Positions 45,971-54,984 of a DNA stretch of 64,000 nt are shown here, in pieces. Within the stretch, counting starts at the first letter, position 1, and every line of letters starts with the position of its first letter. The position numbers and the translations under genes were made by a program. Under the pieces are notes generated by a model. That model saw only the letters and a list, made by a program, of their open reading frames with translations, made no database searches and was not told where the DNA came from. Location: assembly GCF_008370345.1 (NCBI RefSeq), contig NZ_VTUU01000006.1:63316-127315 (forward strand). The letters are read 5' to 3'. This stretch comes from Marinobacter salinexigens. GTDB lineage: Bacteria > Pseudomonadota > Gammaproteobacteria > Pseudomonadales > Oleiphilaceae.

Positions 45971-48472
45971 ATGAGTGTTCTGCTCTTGGTGATCAGCGCC
46001 CTTGTGCTGATCTATCTAGGTATTGGAGGCTCCACTGCTGCCGCGATCATGGCCATAGCCACGGTTGTGGGGCTATTTCAGGATGAATGGCACCTCGCCA
46101 GCATTCTGTTTGGCGGCATCCTGCTGGCCCTCGCACTGATTCTGGTTCTCCCCGGCGATCTCCGCCTTAATAAGCTGAGCCGGCCACTGCTTGGCTGGGT
46201 TCGCAGCAGACTACCCAAGCTGTCAGATACAGAGTCCGAAGCGCTGAAATCCGGCTCGGTGGACTGGGACGGCGAACTCTTCTCCGGCAAGCCAAAGTGG
46301 AACAAATTGCTGGACGCCCGGCCCGCCCACCTGAGCAGCGAGGAGCAGGCCTTCCTTGATGGCCCGGTGGAAAAGCTTTGCAAGATGCTGGACGACTGGA
46401 AAATCACCCATGAGCACTATGATCTTCCGGATAAAGTCTGGAAATTCATTCGGGAAAACGGCTTTTTCGGACTGGTGATCCCGAAAGAGAATGGCGGTAT
46501 GGGCTTCTCAAACACCGCCCACTCCGAAATTGTGATGAAGATTTCCACCCGCAGCGTATCCGCAGCCGTGACCGTCATGGTGCCCAATTCCCTTGGCCCG
46601 GGCGAACTGCTGATGCACTACGGTAGCGTTGAACAGAAACAGCATTACCTGCCGCGACTCGCCAATGGCGAAGAAATCCCCTGCTTCGCCCTGACCTCGC
46701 CAGTCGCCGGCTCAGACGCCGGCGCCATCCCGGATAAAGGCATCGTCTGCAAGGGCGAATGGGAAGGCAAGGAAGTCCTTGGCCTCAAGGTTACCTGGAA
46801 CAAACGCTACATCACGCTGGCCCCGGTTGCTACCTTGATCGGTCTGGCCATCAAGGTTTACGACCCTGACAAGCTTCTCGGTGGGCAGGACGACGTCGGA
46901 GTGACCTGTGTACTGGTTCCGCGTGAAACCGAGGGCGTGAACGCCGGAGCCCGGCACCTGCCAATGAATACCGTGTTCATGAATGGCCCGACCTGGGGTA
47001 CCGAGGTGTTCATTCCGATGGATCAGGTCATCGGCGGCCAGGATATGCTGGGTAAGGGCTGGACCATGCTTCTAGAATGCCTGTCTATCGGCCGTTCCAT
47101 CTCCCTTCCGGCACTGGGCACCGGTGCGGGTAAAGTGGCAAGCCTGGCCACCGGTTCCTATGCCTACACCCGAGAACAGTTTGGCCGTTCCATCAGCCAG
47201 TTCGAAGGCGTCCAGGAAGCCCTCGAACCTATCGCCGGCTATACCTACATGATGGATGCCGCACGCCTGCTGACCTCGGGAATGCTGGATCGGGGCGTAC
47301 GGCCCTCGGTACCGTCTGCGGTGCTCAAGTACCGCAACACCGATCTGATGCGGGAAGTGATCAACCACGCCATGGACGTAGTTGCCGGACGAGGTGTCAT
47401 AACCGGCCCACGCAACTTCCTGGCGCGGGCTTATCAGGCAGTCCCTATCGGTATCACCGTCGAAGGCGCCAACATCCTGACCCGAAGCCTGATGATCTTC
47501 GGACAGGGCGCCATCCGCTGCCATCCGTTCATCGTTGAGGAAATCGAAGCCGCCGGTATGGAGGATGAGAGCCAGGCGGTGCGGAAGTTCGATGGCATTT
47601 TCTACAGCCACCTGGCCCACACCACCCGCAACGCCTTGCGCGCTTTCCTGCTGGCGCTCAGCGGCGGTGTTATTGAATCCGTTCCCAGGCAAGGCAACAT
47701 AAAGCGTCACTACCGCCAGCTCGCCCGTTTCTCGGCAGCCTTCGCCCTGATGACCGACGTTACCCTGCTCTCCGTTGGAGGCGGCCTCAAGGCCCGGCAG
47801 CGGCTCTCTGGCCGGATGGCCGACTGTCTCACCCAGCTCTACTACGCTACAGCGGTGATCAAGCAATGGCATGAAGAGGGCTATCCGGATGATCAACGTC
47901 CACTGGTGGAATGGTCCCTGCAAACCTGCCTGCGGGATCTTCAGGATTCCATGCGAGAAGCCATCATCAATTTCCCGGTACCCGCCCTCCGCTGGCCTCT
48001 GCGGTTATTGGCCTTCCCGCTGGGAGCCATCGGCCTGAACGGCCCGGACGATCGGCTGGGAGCCGAGGTGGCCAGCACCATCGTCAAGGACACCCCGTTG
48101 CGCCACCGCATAAGCCGTGGCGCCTTCAGCACCATGGATCCGGACGATCCGCTGGGCAGGGTACTGAACGCCTACAAACTGGCTAACGAAACCGCAGACA
48201 TGCGAAGCCGGCTGCACGAAGCCATCCGAAACCGGGATGAGGACGAACTCGACGGCATTGCCCTGCTGATGGGGCATCAGCGCAAGGAACTGGTGGACTG
48301 GGCCTGCGCACAAGGCATCGTAAAAGCCGATGAGTGCGACAAGCTACTGGAGGCTCTGACAGCGCTGTACGACGTGATTCGGGTGGATGCTTTCGAGGGT
48401 GAAGGCCTGAAGGCTCTGTCCCGCTGTGCCAAAGGAAAACGCAAAGTGGTCGAGCGCCCTCCGAGGGACTGA
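45971..48472 (+). CDS. fadE: Acyl-CoA dehydrogenase FadE
   Basis: 833-residue large acyl-CoA dehydrogenase, which does the first oxidation of fatty-acid beta-oxidation. Two N-terminal membrane segments (about residues 1-60) precede the dehydrogenase core (PKENGGMGFSNTAHSEIVMKI, CFALTSPVAGSDAGAIPD, CLSIGRSISLPALGTG) and the long C-terminal DUF1974-type part. The size fits E. coli FadE (about 815). GGAGG lies before the ATG. It converges with an AraC gene 8 bases on. Confidence 0.93.
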   Translation: MSVLLLVISALVLIYLGIGGSTAAAIMAIATVVGLFQDEWHLASILFGGILLALALILVLPGDLRLNKLSRPLLGWVRSRLPKLSDTESEALKSGSVDWDGELFSGKPKWNKLLDARPAHLSSEEQAFLDGPVEKLCKMLDDWKITHEHYDLPDKVWKFIRENGFFGLVIPKENGGMGFSNTAHSEIVMKISTRSVSAAVTVMVPNSLGPGELLMHYGSVEQKQHYLPRLANGEEIPCFALTSPVAGSDAGAIPDKGIVCKGEWEGKEVLGLKVTWNKRYITLAPVATLIGLAIKVYDPDKLLGGQDDVGVTCVLVPRETEGVNAGARHLPMNTVFMNGPTWGTEVFIPMDQVIGGQDMLGKGWTMLLECLSIGRSISLPALGTGAGKVASLATGSYAYTREQFGRSISQFEGVQEALEPIAGYTYMMDAARLLTSGMLDRGVRPSVPSAVLKYRNTDLMREVINHAMDVVAGRGVITGPRNFLARAYQAVPIGITVEGANILTRSLMIFGQGAIRCHPFIVEEIEAAGMEDESQAVRKFDGIFYSHLAHTTRNALRAFLLALSGGVIESVPRQGNIKRHYRQLARFSAAFALMTDVTLLSVGGGLKARQRLSGRMADCLTQLYYATAVIKQWHEEGYPDDQRPLVEWSLQTCLRDLQDSMREAIINFPVPALRWPLRLLAFPLGAIGLNGPDDRLGAEVASTIVKDTPLRHRISRGAFSTMDPDDPLGRVLNAYKLANETADMRSRLHEAIRNRDEDELDGIALLMGHQRKELVDWACAQGIVKADECDKLLEALTALYDVIRVDAFEGEGLKALSRCAKGKRKVVERPPRD

Positions 48473-48480
48473 AACACTCG

Positions 48481-49326
48481 CTAGAAAGCGCACGGGATAC
48501 CAGCAGGGCCATACCCCGACCTCGCCGGGGTATGGCTTTGGTGGATGTCCACAAACAGGCGTCCAGACAGCATGGCGAGGATATCCGAAGGCTTCATACC
48601 CAGCGTCATCCGGAAGGTATGAGAGAAATGCGCCGAATCGGTGAAACCGGCCGCAATAGCCGCTTCTGTCAGCGTCTCGCCTTTGTTTACACCGGTAAAC
48701 GTGACAAACAGGCGATGCCATTGCCGGTAACGACGGATGGGTACCCCTACCTGCCCACGAAACAGCTCCACCAGCCGTGACACCGACAGGTTCACCTCCC
48801 CGGCCAGAGTCTCCACAGACACATTGCGTGAGACCTCCTGCCGAATCCTCTCCACGACCTTTTCGATTCGCGGATCCGCCATTGGATAATCGTCTGCCGC
48901 CGGGTTGATATGGGCTTCCAGTTCACTGTAGACGTCAGCCGGACGTAGTGGAGACTGATGTAAATCCGCCAGCCATTGTCGGAACCCGTGTTCCCCGGGT
49001 ACGGCGCCGTGAACACCTGGAATCAGCGGACGCATCCGTGCCGAAAGCAGGCGGTAATCCTGACCCAGCGCATCCAGATAACACGCGGCCACTAACTGGC
49101 CGGAGGGTTCTATGGCGACCTTTGCGCCGGGAGCAAGTAACAACGAATGCCACTGCCTGGCATCATGGCCCGGTACCCGGACAGTGAGCGGCGCATGCAC
49201 ACCAAACACCAAAGAGGCTGCGGCCTGACTGAACTGTATTGGCTGTGCAACACAGCCTACAAACAGGGTTCGCCGTGGCCACAGGTACAGGAGATTTGAT
49301 CGCTCAGCTTCCATCGGTACACGCAT
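48481..49326 (-). CDS. AraC-family transcriptional regulator
   Basis: 281 residues. The N-terminal part (about 1-165) is a cupin-like sensor without known ligand. The C-terminal AraC DNA-binding domain has two HTH motifs (VSVETLAGEVNLSVSRLVELFRG; TLTEAAIAAGFTDSAHFSHTFR). Its 5' end faces the lipase gene 242 bases away, so lipase control is possible. Confidence 0.85.
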   Translation of the reverse strand: MRVPMEAERSNLLYLWPRRTLFVGCVAQPIQFSQAAASLVFGVHAPLTVRVPGHDARQWHSLLLAPGAKVAIEPSGQLVAACYLDALGQDYRLLSARMRPLIPGVHGAVPGEHGFRQWLADLHQSPLRPADVYSELEAHINPAADDYPMADPRIEKVVERIRQEVSRNVSVETLAGEVNLSVSRLVELFRGQVGVPIRRYRQWHRLFVTFTGVNKGETLTEAAIAAGFTDSAHFSHTFRMTLGMKPSDILAMLSGRLFVDIHQSHTPARSGYGPAGIPCAF

Positions 49327-49568
49327 TCCTTGCCTGGCTGGGCAATCCCGCCCGCCGGCTTCTTATTTTTTGACTGGTTGAGCTGATTCTAGGTAAATCC
49401 GGTCCGAACCACCCCGACCAATTGTCCGTTTCGTGATCAGTTTATGGAATTTTGATCCTTTCCCCACTTCTCGTCAGTTCTTACAAGCGCCATGGTGGAT
49501 TCCCGGCGTAGATTGAGCCTGCCGTTCTGACGACGTCATTCCCATAACAAAGATAAAAGGACAAACCT

Positions 49569-50534
49569 ATGAAATCGTGGCTCAAGGGCGCACTGGTAGC
49601 GCTCGCCTGCAGTTTTACCTTCCCTGCCCATGCCGGGCTTTTTGACTGGCTCTGGGGCTCCAGCGATGAAGCCGCAACCCGCTATCCCATCGTTCTCGTA
49701 CCCGGGATTTTTGCCTTCGACACCATTGCGGGTGTGGATTACTGGTACCGGATTCCCGGCGCTCTGGAAGACGAAGGGGCGCGGGTTTTCATTCCTAAAA
49801 TCAACGCCTTCGATAGCTCTGCCCGACGGGGTGAACGGCTGATCGAGCAGTTGGATGCCATCCGCGCTGCCTCCGGAGGCAGCATCACCAGGTTCAACCT
49901 GATCGGACACAGCCAGGGCGGTATAACCTCCCGCTATGTCATGAATGTTCGCCCGGATCTTGTTGCCTCGGTCACCACACTTCATACACCTCACAGAGGC
50001 TCGCAACTGGCCGACATCGTGACCGGCGTTGCCCCGGAAGGCAGCCTGACCGGAGTCGGCTTCGAGGCACTGGCGAATGCGGTGGGGAATCTGGTGAACC
50101 TGCTGTCTGACAACACGGCGGATTCATCCGACATCAACGCCATGCTGGCTGAGTTCAACGCTCCCGGCTCCGCCGCCTTCAACGCTCTTTTCCCTGCTGG
50201 CATGCCAGCCACGCACTGCGGCGAGGGTCCATCCCAGATCACCATCGATGGCAACACCATCCGACTCTACTCCTGGAGCGGCACCGCCCAGTTCACTACG
50301 GGCGTCGACATTTCCGATGCGCTCTTCGGCATCACAAGCCTTGCGATTCCCGGCGCCAATGACGGCGTGACCGGTCGCTGTTCCAGCCACTTCGGCAGGG
50401 TTATTCGCGACGATTACTTCATGAATCATCTGGATGTGAACAATCAGGTCCTTGGTCTGGTTTCCCTGTTCGAAACCTCTCCCCTGACCCTGATGCGCAA
50501 CCATGCGAACCGCCTGAAAAACGCGGGGCTCTGA
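49569..50534 (+). CDS. lip: Secreted triacylglycerol lipase (family I)
   Basis: 321-residue lipase with a Sec signal ending PAHAG. The triad is Ser in GHSQGG (about residues 116-121), Asp in NDGVTGRC and His in MNHLDVNNQ. Cysteines in HCGEG and GRCSS can form the disulfide seen in Pseudomonas lipases. The start VLVPGIFAFDTIAGVDYWYRIP is the family I.1/I.2 pattern. Its dedicated foldase is the next gene, 56 bases downstream; the pair is expected to be exported together via type II secretion. Confidence 0.92.
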   Translation: MKSWLKGALVALACSFTFPAHAGLFDWLWGSSDEAATRYPIVLVPGIFAFDTIAGVDYWYRIPGALEDEGARVFIPKINAFDSSARRGERLIEQLDAIRAASGGSITRFNLIGHSQGGITSRYVMNVRPDLVASVTTLHTPHRGSQLADIVTGVAPEGSLTGVGFEALANAVGNLVNLLSDNTADSSDINAMLAEFNAPGSAAFNALFPAGMPATHCGEGPSQITIDGNTIRLYSWSGTAQFTTGVDISDALFGITSLAIPGANDGVTGRCSSHFGRVIRDDYFMNHLDVNNQVLGLVSLFETSPLTLMRNHANRLKNAGL

Positions 50535-50590
50535 TTCACCCCATTCCGGCTGGTGCCCATGCATCAGCCGGAGTAGCTACGGAGCCAGAC

Positions 50591-51607
50591 ATGGTCCGAA
50601 ATACCGGGTTTCTCATCACCATCCTGATCCTGGCCAGCGGCCTGATCATTCACTCAACGCAGACAACACCTACAACCACCGGTGTGAAAAACGAACAACC
50701 AGGCCAGCCAGCCACAACATCCGGTTCCGGCACACCGGCAACCGCCCCCATAGCCTTATCTGCTCCCCTGCCACCACTGCCTTCCGAACTGCAGGGACTG
50801 GAGCCTGACTCACGCCTCGCTACCGACGAATACGGCAATCTGCTACCCACTCCGGAACTTCGGAGACTGTTTGACTTCCACTTGGCAAACCTGGACAGGG
50901 AGCCGCTGGGTCTGGTTCTCCAGCGCATACAGTCGGCCCTCAACACCCGACTTGCTGAACCGGCAGAAGCACAGGCACTGGCGCTTCTGGAGCGCTATGT
51001 GGATTACCGCATGGCCGTGGGAGAATTACAGGAACGCCTGCCAGGTGGCGTCACCATGGATGGTTTTGATGTGGCCGCGCTCCGGCAGAGGCAGGCCGGG
51101 CTTGATGCCCTGCGACAGGACTACTTCGGGGCGGCAGAAAGTGCGGCTTTTTTTGGCAGAGACCAACAGCTGGACGATTTCACGCTGGCCCGACTGGAAA
51201 TCGAACAGAATACGTTGTTTGATCCGGACGAGAAAAAACGCCAACTGCAGATTCTGGAGCAGCAACTGCCGGAGAACGTGCAACGCGCAAGAACGCGCGC
51301 AACCATTAACGCAGACCTGTATCAGCAAACCGACGTACTGAAAAGGACTGGCGCATCAAAGACTGAACTCTACCAACTCAGAGCCGGTGCTCTGGGTGAA
51401 ACCGCCGCTACCCGCCTGGCCGTTCTGGATGAGCAACAGAAGCTCTGGCAGGACCGGCTGAGCCAATACAACCACGACAAAGCCCGCATTCAGCAATCCG
51501 GGCTCAGTCCGACGGACCGTGACAAGGCAACAGAGTCACTGCGCAACCGGCTATTCAACGGCCCGGAGCAACTCAGAGTCCGGGCACTGGAAACACTGGA
51601 TCAGTAG
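50591..51607 (+). CDS. lifO: Lipase-specific foldase (LifO/Lif)
   Basis: 338 residues. One N-terminal membrane anchor (about 6-22), a Pro/Thr-rich linker, then a helical foldase domain with LRRLFDFHLA (about residues 94-103), the degenerate form of the conserved RxxFDY motif. Steric foldases of this type fold the secreted lipase in the periplasm. It follows the lipase gene and ends with a 7-base overlap with a convergent gene. Confidence 0.88.
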   Translation: MVRNTGFLITILILASGLIIHSTQTTPTTTGVKNEQPGQPATTSGSGTPATAPIALSAPLPPLPSELQGLEPDSRLATDEYGNLLPTPELRRLFDFHLANLDREPLGLVLQRIQSALNTRLAEPAEAQALALLERYVDYRMAVGELQERLPGGVTMDGFDVAALRQRQAGLDALRQDYFGAAESAAFFGRDQQLDDFTLARLEIEQNTLFDPDEKKRQLQILEQQLPENVQRARTRATINADLYQQTDVLKRTGASKTELYQLRAGALGETAATRLAVLDEQQKLWQDRLSQYNHDKARIQQSGLSPTDRDKATESLRNRLFNGPEQLRVRALETLDQ

Positions 51608-51912
51608 CGGCCGTTAAGAATATCCACAATCTCACGGGTATCCTTGATCACCGTGTACACCTTGTCTTCGATTTCGATGCGCTGGCGACGATCATCAATA
51701 TCGTAAACCCGACCGTAACGGTAAAGGTCGCGGTCCAGATAGTCACCACGACGGTAGTCGAGCTTTTTTTGCCAGCCTGGTGGTAATGACTCACCACGCT
51801 CCACTTTTTTCTGTAGCCCCGGCGGCAACCCATTACTATGAGGCGGAGAGGCCAGCACAGACACCGGCGCAATGGCGACGACAAGAAGAATGGATTTCAA
51901 CAACAGCTTCAT
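51601..51912 (-). CDS. Small exported CigR/RcnB-like protein
   Basis: 103 residues with a signal peptide (cleavage near VLASP). The body, LPPGLQKKVERGESLPPGWQKKL followed by an RVYDIDDRRQRIEIEDKVYTVI strand pair, is typical of the anti-virulence CigR/RcnB-like group. Role unknown. Convergent with the foldase gene, sharing 7 bases. Confidence 0.7.
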   Translation of the reverse strand: MKLLLKSILLVVAIAPVSVLASPPHSNGLPPGLQKKVERGESLPPGWQKKLDYRRGDYLDRDLYRYGRVYDIDDRRQRIEIEDKVYTVIKDTREIVDILNGRY

Positions 51913-51996
51913 ATCGAACCCTTCAGAACGTTCAGAATGTATGATCAGATTACCATTCTCACGCTCACCGGGCCTGAACCGTTCCTTACCATTCCG

Positions 51997-52962
51997 TCAG
52001 ACACCGTCCGTGCCTGCCGGGTCACCCGCTCTGAGCCCCCCTAGAATGGCCTCATCCACCAACCAGCGACGTATCAGCTGAATACCACGCTCCTGGCGGC
52101 GACTGGTCTTCCAGGCAAAATAGAATTCATCCCCCGTCATCACTGCCGGGCAGGGCAAACGCACAAAATCCTCCGAGTCTTTGCGAGTACTCAGCATGTA
52201 ATCGTTGGTGAGAGCGATCCCCTGATGAAACCGAGCCGCTTCAAGGGCGAGCAGCATATGACTGAAATGCTGAACCCGCGCAGTGGCAGGAATCGAGCGC
52301 TCCACCGACCGGTACCAGACTTCCCAGTCCCCTGCCGGCCGGTCAAAAATACTGTGGGTGGAAAGCAGCGGAAACAACGCCACCTCCTCCGGCGACATCT
52401 CCTGGCGTTCAGCATCCGCATCTTCTCGCCCCAACTCACGACAGATCTTTTGCCAATAATCCTGACTGCACACCGGAAACAGGCGTTCCACATAGAGCGG
52501 TTCGTAACTGTAAGCGGTGGATTGCTTATGAATGGTGATAAAACAGTCGGCAACCCGGTCCGACAACACCGGATTCTCGCTCGTCATCTCCAGTGACAGA
52601 TCAATCTGCGGGTGCAACCGCTGCAACTCCGGCAACCTGGGCACCAGCCAGCGCACCGCGAATGAACTGAACACCGACAGCCGAATGCGAGACTCCTCAT
52701 GCCCCAACAGTTGCTCACTGGCGCGCTCAATCTGCAGCAGCGCCGAGCCAATGGCATCGAAATACTGACGCCCTTCATCCGTTAACGTCACCCGACGACC
52801 CGAGCGCCAGAACAGACGCTCCCCGAGGTAGGTTTCCAACTGTTTGATCTGATGGCTAACGGCACTCTGGGTAATCGCAAGTTCCTCCGAAGCCAGGGAA
52901 AAACTATTCAACCGGGCCACGGCTTCGAAAACCGGGAGTGCTTTCAGGGGAGGAAGCTTCAT
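51997..52962 (-). CDS. LysR-family regulator, GcvA-like
   Basis: 321 residues starting MKLPPLKALPVFEAVARLNSF with a GcvA-like HTH (LAITQSAVSHQIKQLE) and effector domain. Its start faces the EamA gene across element E, so a divergent regulator-transporter pair is likely. Confidence 0.87.
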   Translation of the reverse strand: MKLPPLKALPVFEAVARLNSFSLASEELAITQSAVSHQIKQLETYLGERLFWRSGRRVTLTDEGRQYFDAIGSALLQIERASEQLLGHEESRIRLSVFSSFAVRWLVPRLPELQRLHPQIDLSLEMTSENPVLSDRVADCFITIHKQSTAYSYEPLYVERLFPVCSQDYWQKICRELGREDADAERQEMSPEEVALFPLLSTHSIFDRPAGDWEVWYRSVERSIPATARVQHFSHMLLALEAARFHQGIALTNDYMLSTRKDSEDFVRLPCPAVMTGDEFYFAWKTSRRQERGIQLIRRWLVDEAILGGLRAGDPAGTDGV

Positions 52963-53047
52963 ATCTAATTTTCTAATAGATATTCAATATTCATCATTTT
53001 ATCGGATATTAAAGCACATCTAGACTCCCACTCAATTGCTTAGGAGT

Positions 53048-53149
53048 CGTTTGGGAAACTGCTTCTGAAAATGCTCGGAGCCAAGGATGGCGCAGAGCAA
53101 GCGTACATGGATGTACTCGCAGCGGTTTTCAGAAGCAGTTTCCCAAACG
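53048..53149 (-). repeat. Variable-arm twin-hairpin element, copy E
   Basis: The 24-base arms 53048-53071 and 53126-53149 are perfect inverted repeats. The 54-base core (53072-53125), read on the minus strand, starts CCGCTGCGAG and ends CCGAGCA; loops TCCA and TCCT. It belongs to the A/E subgroup. It lies in a divergent promoter region between the LysR and EamA genes. Confidence 0.93.
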
Positions 53150-53192
53150 GCGCTGGCACCAATATCAGAGAGCATCGGAGGGAGGAACGACT

Positions 53193-54092
53193 ATGTCCGG
53201 CAAAACCGTCAACAGCGCCATACTATTGCTGGTCATTGGCAATGCGCTGGCCCTTGGCTCAGACGTATTCATCAAACTCTTGGAACCGGGCGCCCCGGTG
53301 TTCCAGTTTGCCTTTTTGCGGTGTGTCCTGACGCTGTTCATGCTGCTACCACTGGCAGGCCATCTAAACCGGCAACACCTGTTTTCCGGCCTCAAAGTTC
53401 ACGCCTTACGCGCACATATTCATCTCGTCGGAATCCTGTGCATGGTCGTCGCGCTCGGCAACCTGCCCTTGGCCACGGCCAACGCCGTGTTCTATGCGGC
53501 TCCGATACTGGTGATGGTTTTAGCCGCCGTGTTTTTTAGTGAGCGCCTAACACCACTGAGCGTGACCGCCGTGTTCAGTGGTTTTCTGGGCATTGTCATG
53601 ATTCTCCGCCCGGTGGCGTTCGACTGGGCGGCCATCGCTGCGCTGGGTGCCGCATTTGCCCTCGCCATCAACGCGGTCATGGTCCGCCAGCTACCCAAGC
53701 AGCAGTCCACGGTTCATAAATTATTCCTGAACTATCTGCTTATTGTGCCAGCGGCGGGTGCCCTGGCGATATGGGAGGGCGCAGCCTGGGACGGATCCAT
53801 GTTGATCAGTGCCGCCGGCTCCGCCCTGTTTATCCTTGGCTACAACATTACCGTGCTGCTGGCATACCAGCAGGTCGACGCCAGCCAGGTAACCAGCGCT
53901 GAATATACTGGCCTTATTTGGGCAGTACTAATTGGCTGGGTAGGATTTAACGAAACGCCAGATCTCTGGTTCGCGATGGGCAGTGCCATGATTGTGGTGC
54001 CGCTTATTATGGTGGGATTTCGTGCGCGTCAGCGACAACCCAAAACTCTCAGGGCCTATTCATTTGCTGGGTGTGATGCTCCCGCTCCATGA
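53193..54092 (+). CDS. EamA-family transporter
   Basis: 299 residues with ten membrane helices in two EamA repeats (LILLVIGNALALGSDVFIK-type start; VLAAVFFSERLTPLSVTAVF; final GWVGFNETPDLWFAMGSAMIV). It is the probable target of the divergent LysR. Element E separates them. The last clearly core-like gene before the accessory region. Confidence 0.85.
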   Translation: MSGKTVNSAILLLVIGNALALGSDVFIKLLEPGAPVFQFAFLRCVLTLFMLLPLAGHLNRQHLFSGLKVHALRAHIHLVGILCMVVALGNLPLATANAVFYAAPILVMVLAAVFFSERLTPLSVTAVFSGFLGIVMILRPVAFDWAAIAALGAAFALAINAVMVRQLPKQQSTVHKLFLNYLLIVPAAGALAIWEGAAWDGSMLISAAGSALFILGYNITVLLAYQQVDASQVTSAEYTGLIWAVLIGWVGFNETPDLWFAMGSAMIVVPLIMVGFRARQRQPKTLRAYSFAGCDAPAP

Positions 54093-54984
54093 TTAACAGA
54101 TTCACTGGCAACCGGGATGGAACGAAAGCGGTTGAACTTTGAAAATGGTCAATCTGGTCGCAAAGCGGACATTCGGAAGGGACGGTCAACGCCGCGAGCA
54201 TACGCGGCTCTTTCGTGGGGGCTATGCTGCAACGACAAAGGCGTCGCTGTGCCTAAGGATTTCTATCTTAGGAAATGAAGAAAGTCCTGAAGCAGCTTTA
54301 TCGAAAAAGCGATCTCAAAATTGAATCTATGGGCACTGAGCGAAACGCGCTCTTTGAAGGTGATTAGATCATCAAGAGAATCATCGGATTTCTGCACGGC
54401 GACCCTAACAGGCTATTAGTGTTACATTGCTCCAGAATAAGAGCTTTCCATTGTGTGCTAGGAGGTCCTGACCTGCTCCCCTCTGGCTTACCCACCCCCG
54501 TTCTTCAGCATCGAAAGGTCGACCTCAAAAGACCTGAGAAGGTCCTGGCTGATTTTTCGCATGAATCCGGAAAATATGACTGGCGTCGGCACGAAATCGC
54601 ACCTTACGTTACGAACTCAATCCTTTGAGTGCCTTCGCCGCATTTCATAACGGACATTACCAGGCACCGGTTGGATTGAATGCCGGGGCAGGTCATAGCC
54701 ACATATGAGTTCATGGTTCGTACCTTGAAGCCTATCAAGCCCCAATAGAACCGCAATAATTCCTGCCCTTGAATTGAATAACGGCTAGTTGCTGGGATCA
54801 CACTGCCAGGAAAACACGCCCTAAGTACTCCTATTAACAGCCTCCGTACATCAATCTCCAACCCCCACCTACGACCAAAATGTGTTTCTGGTAAATTTTT
54901 ACACTTATTTCTTGCCAATTCGCATCGAATGAATTAGTTTAAAAGTGTTCCTGGTTGCCTAACACACTTTTTGAGGATAAAGAC
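54093..54984. other. 890-base stretch without a supported gene, edge of the accessory region
   Basis: Only short frames of 60-105 residues on both strands, none with a family signal, ribosome site or coding bias. A 6-base hairpin GCCGCG/CGCGGC at 54191-54208 may terminate the EamA gene. The composition shifts towards AT. It may hold degraded sequence from the insertion of the accessory region; I found no tRNA or integrase. Confidence 0.4.

Noticed and set aside
11337..53149. Variable-arm elements as integron attC sites or CRISPR repeats
   Set aside because: They are isolated single copies between unrelated genes, with no cassette array, integrase, cas gene or regular spacing, and the conserved part is the centre rather than the ends.
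54465..54500. Possible insertion-sequence end (GACCTGCTCCCC)
   Set aside because: It recalls IS ends only loosely; no inverted repeat partner or transposase remnant was found.
54604..54918. 104-residue minus-strand ORF
   Set aside because: TTG start without ribosome site and no recognisable pattern.
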